Positions 1-6,401 of a DNA stretch of 6,401 bases are shown one piece after another. The notes below the pieces were generated by a model. It was not told the DNA's origin, ran no database searches, and saw only the letters and a list, made by a program, of their open reading frames with translations. Numbering within the stretch: the stretch's first letter is position 1; each line of letters opens with the position of its first letter. This DNA comes from Terriglobia bacterium (GTDB lineage Bacteria > Acidobacteriota > Terriglobia > UBA7540), in assembly GCA_030042795.1 (NCBI GenBank), contig JASHYZ010000628.1, positions 1 through 6,401 of the forward strand. The letters run 5' to 3'. A program made the position numbers and the translations under genes.

Positions 1-578
1 GATAATGAGTATCCGCTGATCACCTTCCAACCGGCGGGCGCTTCGACCACAAGATTGATGGGGTCGGGCTTGTGGCCCACGACATACATGAAGGTGGAGG
101 CGCCGTTCAGGTTGGCGTGAGCGGCGTCGATCTGGGAGAACGAGCCGTTCAAGTCATTGCCGAACACCCGGTAGCGGACCCTTACTTCGCTCGCTCCGCC
201 GGTTTGCACGTCCCAAGTCTGCTTGTCGGGCTGCGACCACGGCAGCGCTTGACCTTCCGCGCCGGAGGCTTCAAAATCTTGAACGTTCTTGGCGAAATCA
301 TAGATGGCGTATCGCCCGGGCGACCACGCGGGCATCGCGAAATCGAGCGTTGGCGCGCTCACGTCGTGGACGTCGATCTCAATCTCTGCCAAGTGGGTGG
401 TGGGCCGCTCGATGCGCACACGGTAGGCGAGCTCAAGCGGCTTCTGGGGGACTTCCGGCCTAGCCTGCGCTGGCCTTGCGGAAAGGGTTTGGCTGCATGC
501 GACGGCGAGCCACATGCACGCTGAATAGGTGAGGGCAGACAGGCATGCGAGCAACGATGCGTGACGTAGACCTTTCAA
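1..578 (-). CDS. M61-family (glycyl aminopeptidase-like) metallopeptidase, exported; N-terminal part, runs off the window
   Basis: Minus-strand reading frame open from about 578 to the window edge, giving 192 codons of the N-terminus. An apparent signal peptide (residues 1-39: Lys2/Arg5 n-region, Leu/Ala/Cys-rich core, then AQA at 37-39) is followed by a beta-rich domain. That domain carries the M61 N-terminal signature MPAWSPGRY (82-90) and, near the end, FMYVVG and APAGWKV. Family knowledge: M61 enzymes are zinc aminopeptidases preferring N-terminal Gly/Ala. The HEXXH catalytic domain would lie beyond position 1 and is not seen. The start is uncertain: TTG at 578 gives the best signal peptide but has no clear Shine-Dalgarno sequence. 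TTG at 554 and ATG at 515 are alternatives, and ATG 515 would lose the charged n-region. The gene begins 20 bp after the lon stop with no terminator between, so cotranscription is inferred. Family call fairly sure; start not. Confidence 0.85.
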   Translation of the reverse strand, partial: MKGLRHASLLACLSALTYSACMWLAVACSQTLSARPAQARPEVPQKPLELAYRVRIERPTTHLAEIEIDVHDVSAPTLDFAMPAWSPGRYAIYDFAKNVQDFEASGAEGQALPWSQPDKQTWDVQTGGASEVRVRYRVFGNDLNGSFSQIDAAHANLNGASTFMYVVGHKPDPINLVVEAPAGWKVISGYSL

Positions 579-598
579 GGATACTTTTAGGCAGCTTG

Positions 599-3115
<2,517 letters not shown>

Positions 3116-3120
3116 GTTAT

Positions 3121-3128
3121 ATCACCTC
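3121..3128 (-). promoter_or_regulatory. Ribosome binding site of lon
   Basis: Read on the minus strand this is GAGGTGAT, a near-perfect complement of the 16S rRNA 3' end, ending 5 nt before the GTG at 3115. It settles the GTG as the lon start even though it is not ATG. Confidence 0.88.
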
Positions 3129-3155
3129 ACGGCGACCCTGGCCCCTCCCCGCCCA

Positions 3156-3171
3156 GCCGGCCGACGCCGGC
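3156..3171 (-). promoter_or_regulatory. Short GC-only hairpin in the lon leader
   Basis: On the minus strand the leader contains GCCGGC, a 4-nt loop GTCG, then GCCGGC: a 6-bp all-GC stem. It sits 27 nt upstream of the lon ribosome binding site and about 15 nt downstream of the predicted transcription start. It is too far from the ribosome binding site to cover it directly and is not followed by a T-run, so it is not a terminator. A role in leader stability is possible, but nothing in the sequence demonstrates one. Confidence 0.35.
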
Positions 3172-3191
3172 GGGAGTCCATCCCCCCAACT

Positions 3192-3219
3192 ATCCTATAC
3201 GTAACAGGGAAATAGTCAA
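3192..3219 (-). promoter_or_regulatory. Candidate sigma70-type promoter for lon
   Basis: Minus strand: -35 TTGACT (3219-3214, five of six consensus bases), a 16-bp spacer, and -10 TAGGAT (3197-3192, four of six). Transcription would start near 3185, giving a leader of roughly 70 nt to the GTG at 3115. It is the best consensus match I found in the lon upstream gap, and the stretch is AT-richer than its surroundings. I saw no CIRCE-like element, HAIR-like element or heat-shock sigma32 box, so heat-shock control is not supported. Confidence 0.5.
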
Positions 3220-3286
3220 ACTTGCGGGAGCGCCTTTCAGCCGGGTCTCGGCCAGTAGCAGTCAATTAGATGCCGGCGGTCACCTA

Positions 3287-3314
3287 GGGGTGCTGGAACC
3301 TGATGCAGCACCTC
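3287..3314. repeat. Inverted repeat in the lon upstream gap
   Basis: GGTGCTG (3289-3295) and CAGCACC (3306-3312) pair perfectly across a 10-nt loop. The stem extends by a G-T wobble (3288/3313) and a G-C pair (3287/3314) to 9 bp. It lies about 70 bp upstream of the candidate lon -35 box. No T-run follows on either strand, so it is not a standard terminator. It could be an operator or an RNA hairpin; the sequence alone does not decide. Confidence 0.4.
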
Positions 3315-3641
3315 GCCGCGACCTGGATTGTCAGCTTACAAATGGCCCAGATGGTTCGTGAGCGTAGCATCGAACGGGCGGAAGAGCACGATTTTAACCA
3401 TGCCTCAGAGTTTCTACTTTTCGCACGCGCAGTCAGCGGAGTCATCACCTTGCCCCAAGGCCAAATGCAGAAAGGCCATCATTAGGCGCCGATTAACGGC
3501 CGGGGACCGAGTCTGGCCAAATCCTAGCAAACCATTGATTCTGAGTGACATTCCAGCTTCGTTGGCATCAACTTTTTCGTTCGCCCCTGGCAACCCTGTA
3601 CCAGCCTGCCAAGCGGTTAGCCCAGACTGACCAGCGCCCAG

Positions 3642-5249
3642 TCAAGCCCACGCCCGCGCCTTTGCTTTCTTCCAGTCCTTCAGGAATTCGCGCGCCGCAT
3701 TGGCACCGCTGGCACCGGTTAGGCCAACGCCTGGATGTGTGCCTGAGCCACAAAGGTACAGCCCTCGGATGGGCGTCCGGTAGGCCGCCCAACCCAGGAG
3801 CGGCCGCAGGCTGAAAAGCTGGTCCAGAGCAAGCTCACCATGAAAGATGTGCCCGCCAGTAAGGCCAAGCTGGTCTTCGAGGTCCAGCGGCGTGATGACT
3901 TGGCGGTGAAGAATCAGACCAGGCAGGTCCGGCGCGTGTCGGGCTAGCGTCTGCACCACCACGTCGCCCAGCGAATCCCGCTGCTGGTTCCAAACCCCGT
4001 GGCAGAGCTTATAGGGCGCAAACTGAACGTAGATTGACATCACGTGCTGACCTCGCGGCGCAAGGTCCGGGTCAGACAGCGTAGGGATGACGGCCTCAAG
4101 GTAGGGCTCGGCTGAGAACTCGCCGTACTTGGAGGCATCAAAGGCGCGTTCAAGGTAGTCAATCTCCGGCCCGATGTGGATGCGCCCGGCCAATGCCGTC
4201 ACGTCCTGGCCGCCCATCGCTGTGAACGTCGGTAGTCCTGCTAGTGCCAGATTGATCTTGGCGAGCACTCCGCTTGACCGGTAACTTCGCACGCGGGCAG
4301 CGAAGTCCGGCTCGAGTTGAGCAGGGCCCACCAGCCCTAGGAAGGTTCGCCGTGGGCCTGCGCAGGAGATGACGGCGCGGGCAGCGATCTCTTCACCGGT
4401 CGTGAGCGTGACGCCCGTAGTGGAGGAGTTTCGGGTGTTGATGGCCGCCACTTCGGTGCCCGTGCGAATCTCGGCGCCGGCCTGCGTGGCCGCTTGCGCC
4501 AGAGCGGTGGCAAGCTTCCCCATGCCCCCTCGCACAAACCAGACGCCGCTCGCGGGCTCGGGATCGAACGCGGCGCGCAGAAGCAGAAGCGCCCCTGACC
4601 CTGCCGACCAGGGCCCGAGCGCAGCTCCGAAAATGCCGCGAGACGCCACCACAGCGCGCAGAGGCTCAGACTCAAACCATTCGGCGGCGAGGTCAGCCAC
4701 CGCCATTGGTCCCCAGCGCAGCAGCCTGAACATGTCCTTGGAGCCGAGACCGCGAAGGGCACGACCAGCGCCCAGCAACCTCCAAAGGTCCGCAGCATGG
4801 GGGCTCCGAAGAGCGGGCGGCGTTTTCAGCATCAACGGTTGAAGGACCCCAGCCAGCCGGGCGAGCACGCGCGCAAAGTCGGCGTACCGAGCGGCATCGC
4901 ACTGGGAAAACTGCGCAATCGACTGGGCGGAGCGCTCTGCGTCGCGGTAGAGCACAAGCGCCCGGCCGTCCAGGGATGGGGCGAACACGGCGGGGTCCGG
5001 CCGGATCAAGTCCAGTCCGTGGGAGGCAAGGCGCATGTCCCTGACGATGTTCGCAGCCAGTGGCGCCGCAGCGTGTGCAAAGGTGGACGTATGGAAGCCT
5101 GGATGGAATTCCTCGGTCACCGCAGCGCCGCCCACTACTTCCCGGCGCTCAAGCACGAGCGGGTGAAGCCCCGCCCGGCCCAAGTAGAAGGCGGTCACGA
5201 GGGCGTTGTGCCCGGCACCGATGATGATGACGTCGCGAGCGGGTGGCAT
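3642..5249 (-). CDS. PYROXD2/phytoene dehydrogenase-like FAD-dependent oxidoreductase
   Basis: A 535-residue flavoprotein of the phytoene dehydrogenase-related group, closest in character to animal PYROXD2. The N-terminal Rossmann motif DVIIIGAGHNALVTA (6-20) is followed by Glu34, expected to bind the FAD ribose, in LVLERREVVGGAA (31-43). The C-terminal FAD motif RTPIRGLYLCGSGTHPG is at 491-507. No signal peptide or membrane helix is visible. Substrate unknown: relatives include carotenoid desaturases and isomerases, but no carotenoid gene lies in the window. ATG at 5249 starts five residues before the first beta strand, so it cannot be far off, although no good Shine-Dalgarno sequence precedes it. 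It follows the coiled-coil gene by 56 bp. It is a paralogue of the partial gene at 5996-6401. Its C-terminal motif GVGLTGASG (507-515) departs from the GGGIMGAPG of the paralogue, which I take to be nearer the usual form. Confidence 0.93.
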   Translation of the reverse strand: MPPARDVIIIGAGHNALVTAFYLGRAGLHPLVLERREVVGGAAVTEEFHPGFHTSTFAHAAAPLAANIVRDMRLASHGLDLIRPDPAVFAPSLDGRALVLYRDAERSAQSIAQFSQCDAARYADFARVLARLAGVLQPLMLKTPPALRSPHAADLWRLLGAGRALRGLGSKDMFRLLRWGPMAVADLAAEWFESEPLRAVVASRGIFGAALGPWSAGSGALLLLRAAFDPEPASGVWFVRGGMGKLATALAQAATQAGAEIRTGTEVAAINTRNSSTTGVTLTTGEEIAARAVISCAGPRRTFLGLVGPAQLEPDFAARVRSYRSSGVLAKINLALAGLPTFTAMGGQDVTALAGRIHIGPEIDYLERAFDASKYGEFSAEPYLEAVIPTLSDPDLAPRGQHVMSIYVQFAPYKLCHGVWNQQRDSLGDVVVQTLARHAPDLPGLILHRQVITPLDLEDQLGLTGGHIFHGELALDQLFSLRPLLGWAAYRTPIRGLYLCGSGTHPGVGLTGASGANAAREFLKDWKKAKARAWA

Positions 5250-5305
5250 TTCTGCTGAGTCAAAAAAGGGAAGTGCTCGTGCGAGGAGAGTATACCCGGG
5301 TGTTA

Positions 5306-5719
5306 TTAGGCCCGCTTCTCCAAGCCCTCGAGGAGCCTCGTGAAGCGTTCGTCCAGGCGGCGGTCGGCTTCGCGGCGCTCGTCGGTGTAGCGATCCAGCT
5401 TGCCGCCAAGGCGATCAAGATTGTCTCCGAGCTTCTCAAGTTTTTGTTCTGTGCCGGCCGCGATGTCTGCAAGCCGATCCAGCTTGCGATCGGTTTCCTC
5501 AGAGTGCTCGATTAGGCGCTCCAGTTTGCGGCTGGTTTCCTCAGAGTGCTCGATTAGCCGCTCCAGCTTCTGTTCTGTGTGAGTGGCAATTTCGGACAAG
5601 CGGTCCAACTTGCGGCCCAGTTGCAAATTCACATCAGACAAGGCATTCAGCTTAAGGCTGGTGTTCGTATTTATCTCGGTAATCTGGGTCATCCAGTGGT
5701 CGATATCGTCGAGCTTCAT
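5306..5719 (-). CDS. Small coiled-coil protein of 14-residue repeats, function unknown
   Basis: A 137-residue, charged, soluble protein with no signal peptide, membrane segment or family I recognise. Residues 22-133 form eight consecutive 14-residue units of pattern xKLxxL. Lys/Arg-Leu occurs at 23/24, 37/38, 51/52, 65/66, 79/80, 93/94, 107/108 and 121/122, with Leu three residues later in the first six. Each unit equals two heptads; the second heptad has polar core residues (Thr48, 62, 76, 90), so a helical bundle or oligomeric coiled coil is likely. The start is taken as ATG 5719 because GGAGG ends 9 nt before it; an in-frame GTG at 5737 lies upstream of that site. The gene ends with tandem TAA TAA codons. 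It sits between two paralogous flavoenzyme genes, same strand. A scaffold or partner role is only a guess from position. Confidence 0.72.
   Translation of the reverse strand: MKLDDIDHWMTQITEINTNTSLKLNALSDVNLQLGRKLDRLSEIATHTEQKLERLIEHSEETSRKLERLIEHSEETDRKLDRLADIAAGTEQKLEKLGDNLDRLGGKLDRYTDERREADRRLDERFTRLLEGLEKRA
5321..5656 (-). repeat. Eight tandem 42-nt coding repeats
   Basis: The 14-residue protein periodicity corresponds to eight 42-nt units. Most have diverged at DNA level, but two stretches exactly 42 nt apart (5492-5524 and 5534-5566) match at 32 of 33 positions, differing by one G/C. This points to a recent unit duplication or gene conversion within an older repeat array. Confidence 0.75.
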
Positions 5720-5728
5720 AAGCCTGTC

Positions 5729-5733
5729 CCTCC
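5729..5733 (-). promoter_or_regulatory. Ribosome binding site of the coiled-coil gene
   Basis: GGAGG on the minus strand, 9 nt before ATG 5719. It overlaps the first codons that would be read from the GTG at 5737, which argues for the ATG as the real start and a protein six residues shorter than the longest open frame. Confidence 0.7.
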
Positions 5734-5833
5734 ACACACTCGAAGAGGCTTACAACTGTCCAGCAAGCTTCCGTCATCTATAGTCCATCAGCTATTTCAG
5801 ATTTCCATTCTAGCCTTAGTCTCAGTCTGGTGA

Positions 5834-5958
5834 GTAGCATTCTATTGAGGATTACGGAATATAGTGACAACCAATACTGTAGCCGTGGTCTGCGACCGCC
5901 GTCTTTTCGGCGCTCATGAGCGCCGCCGTTACTATTTCGTAATCCCCAATAAGGCTAC
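5834..5958. repeat. 125-bp imperfect inverted repeat with two inner hairpins
   Basis: The outer arms pair over about 27 positions. GTAGC 5834-5838 pairs with GCTAC 5954-5958, ATTG 5844-5847 with CAAT 5947-5950, GGATTACG 5849-5856 with CGTAATCC 5938-5945, AATA 5858-5861 with TATT 5933-5936, and GTGAC 5864-5868 with GTTAC 5928-5932. Inside lie a hairpin GTGGTC/GACCGC (5885-5890/5894-5899) and an 18-bp perfect palindrome (5908-5925). The whole could fold as a three-way junction. It fills the gap between the partial oxidoreductase stop at 5996 and the coiled-coil gene. Candidates are a MITE-like or REP-like element, a structured RNA, or a 3'-end processing structure. I saw no target-site duplication and no T-run typical of an intrinsic terminator. 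Confidence 0.65.
5908..5925. repeat. 18-bp perfect palindrome
   Basis: CGGCGCTCATGAGCGCCG reads the same on both strands, with a GC-rich 7-bp stem around a 4-nt loop when single-stranded. It lies in the interior of the 125-bp inverted repeat. On the minus strand it is followed by AAAAGAC and on the plus strand by CCGTTACTATTT, so neither side gives a proper terminator tract. It could also be a dimeric-protein binding site. Confidence 0.6.
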
Positions 5959-5995
5959 GCGGAACGCACTCTGATCCACTGCTGGCAACGCGTCG

Positions 5996-6401
5996 TTAGT
6001 TCCAATCCTTCAACACTTCGAGGGCCGCTAATCGACCCGGCGCACCCATTATGCCCCCGCCGGGATGCGCGGCGGAGCCGCAGAGATACAGACCACGAAT
6101 CGGTGTGCGGTATTGCGCCCAGCCGGGCATAGGCCGCAGGAAGAATAACTGTTCCAGCGAGAGTTCCCCTTGAAAAATGTTGCCCTCGGTCAACCCGAAC
6201 TCGCGCTCGAGATCGAGAGGAGTGAGAACCTGGCGGTTCAGGATGATGTTCTTGATGTTGGGCGCGTACTCCGCCAGTGTGTCGATTACGGTGTCTCCGA
6301 AGGACTCGCGCTTTTCGTCCCAAGTACCGTCTTTCAGGTGATAGGGGGCATACTGCACGAAGCAGGACATCACATGCTTGCCCGGCGGCGCCACGGAAGG
6401 A
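5996..6401 (-). CDS. PYROXD2/phytoene dehydrogenase-like FAD oxidoreductase, C-terminal part only
   Basis: The last 135 codons of a gene whose start lies beyond 6401. The frame runs open to the window edge, so the GTG at 6394 is internal rather than a start. It aligns end to end with the C-terminus of the complete oxidoreductase at 3642-5249: HVMS, TPLDLE, QLF, LRP and YRTPIRGLYLCGS are shared, about 82 of 131 residues by hand count. The C-terminal FAD-binding segment is RGLYLCGSAAHPGGGIMGAPG in type. The protein ends in LKDWN and lacks the nine-residue Lys/Ala tail of the other copy. The substrate is unknown. It stops at TAA 5998-5996, followed by the 125-bp inverted repeat. The two copies are clearly diverged paralogues, not a recent duplication. 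Confidence 0.93.
   Translation of the reverse strand, partial: PSVAPPGKHVMSCFVQYAPYHLKDGTWDEKRESFGDTVIDTLAEYAPNIKNIILNRQVLTPLDLEREFGLTEGNIFQGELSLEQLFFLRPMPGWAQYRTPIRGLYLCGSAAHPGGGIMGAPGRLAALEVLKDWN

Larger units (their letters stand above)
3116..3641. other. Intergenic region between the FAD oxidoreductase and lon
   Basis: A 526-bp gap in which I see no convincing gene. It holds the lon leader, ribosome binding site and promoter candidate at its low-coordinate end, and the inverted repeat around 3300. The rest (about 3320-3641) has no recognisable coding domain, no tRNA-like fold and no clear intrinsic terminator after the oxidoreductase stop at 3642. Short open frames on the plus strand here (3303-3485, 3328-3630) lack ribosome binding sites and familiar domains. 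The gap is long compared with the 20- and 56-bp spacings between other genes here, so it probably separates two transcription units. Confidence 0.6.

Noticed and set aside
72..524. Plus-strand open frame of 150 codons
   Set aside because: It is antisense to the M61 N-terminal domain, which has clear family motifs on the minus strand.
3336..3401. Minus-strand 21-codon open frame starting at ATG 3401
   Set aside because: The purine stretch GAGG is too close to the ATG to serve as a normal ribosome binding site, and nothing else supports translation.
3583..3612. Possible terminator after the complete oxidoreductase
   Set aside because: Only a 5-bp TGGCA/TGCCA stem with a large loop, followed on the minus strand by an A-run rather than a T-run.
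3303..3630. Possible small plus-strand genes in the lon upstream gap
   Set aside because: No ribosome binding site, no domain I recognise, and two overlapping frames of similar quality; the 3303 frame begins inside an inverted repeat.
3642..5249. Naming the oxidoreductase crtI (phytoene desaturase)
   Set aside because: Sequence character is nearer PYROXD2 than CrtI, and no phytoene synthase or other carotenoid gene is present in the window.
4369..5258. Plus-strand frames at 4369-4842 and 4797-5258 and a minus-strand frame at 4337-4798
   Set aside because: All are overlaps of the complete oxidoreductase in other frames, with Arg/Pro/Ser-rich nonsense composition.
5289..5294. TATACT on the minus strand as a -10 box for the oxidoreductase
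   Set aside because: No acceptable -35 hexamer at 16-18 bp, and the gene follows the coiled-coil gene closely enough to be cotranscribed.
5908..5925. Palindrome as an intrinsic terminator for the partial oxidoreductase
   Set aside because: The strong GC stem is followed by AAAAGAC in the minus direction, so the required T-tract is missing.
5834..5958. Insertion sequence or tRNA reading of the inverted repeat
   Set aside because: No transposase, no visible target-site duplication, and no T-arm or acceptor features of a tRNA, despite the cloverleaf-like shape.

Overview
The window reads as a chromosomal segment of a moderately GC-rich bacterium. The Lon sequence, together with the pairing of PYROXD2-type FAD oxidoreductases and an M61-family peptidase, fits Acidobacteriota or a related soil phylum. 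That placement rests on general resemblance only and has not been tested. All supported genes lie on the minus strand, so the window is read from high to low coordinates. There are no rRNA, tRNA, CRISPR, phage or insertion-sequence genes.

Layout in transcription order: (1) the C-terminal part of a PYROXD2/phytoene-dehydrogenase-like FAD oxidoreductase (6401 to 5996, start outside the window). (2) A gap of about 275 bp (5720-5995) holding a 125-bp imperfect inverted repeat (5834-5958) that could fold into a three-way junction with two inner hairpins. (3) A small coiled-coil protein of unknown function (5719 to 5306), built almost wholly from eight 14-residue repeats. (4) A complete second PYROXD2-like oxidoreductase (5249 to 3642), roughly 60% identical to the first over their shared C-terminal 130 residues. 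(5) A 526-bp gap (3116-3641) with a plausible lon promoter, a short 5' leader hairpin and an unexplained inverted repeat. (6) lon, the ATP-dependent protease (3115 to 599), complete with all catalytic motifs. (7) The first 192 codons of an exported M61-type aminopeptidase (578 to 1), only 20 bp after lon and probably cotranscribed with it.

Functionally there are two units. One is a protein-turnover pair: cytosolic Lon followed by an exported peptidase. The other is an oxidoreductase locus: two paralogous flavoenzymes with a coiled-coil protein between them. No carotenoid-synthesis partner gene is visible, so a carotenoid role cannot be assumed. The window is mostly ordinary housekeeping DNA. 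The parts that most deserve a second look are the structured 125-bp inverted repeat and the strictly periodic 14-residue repeat protein.
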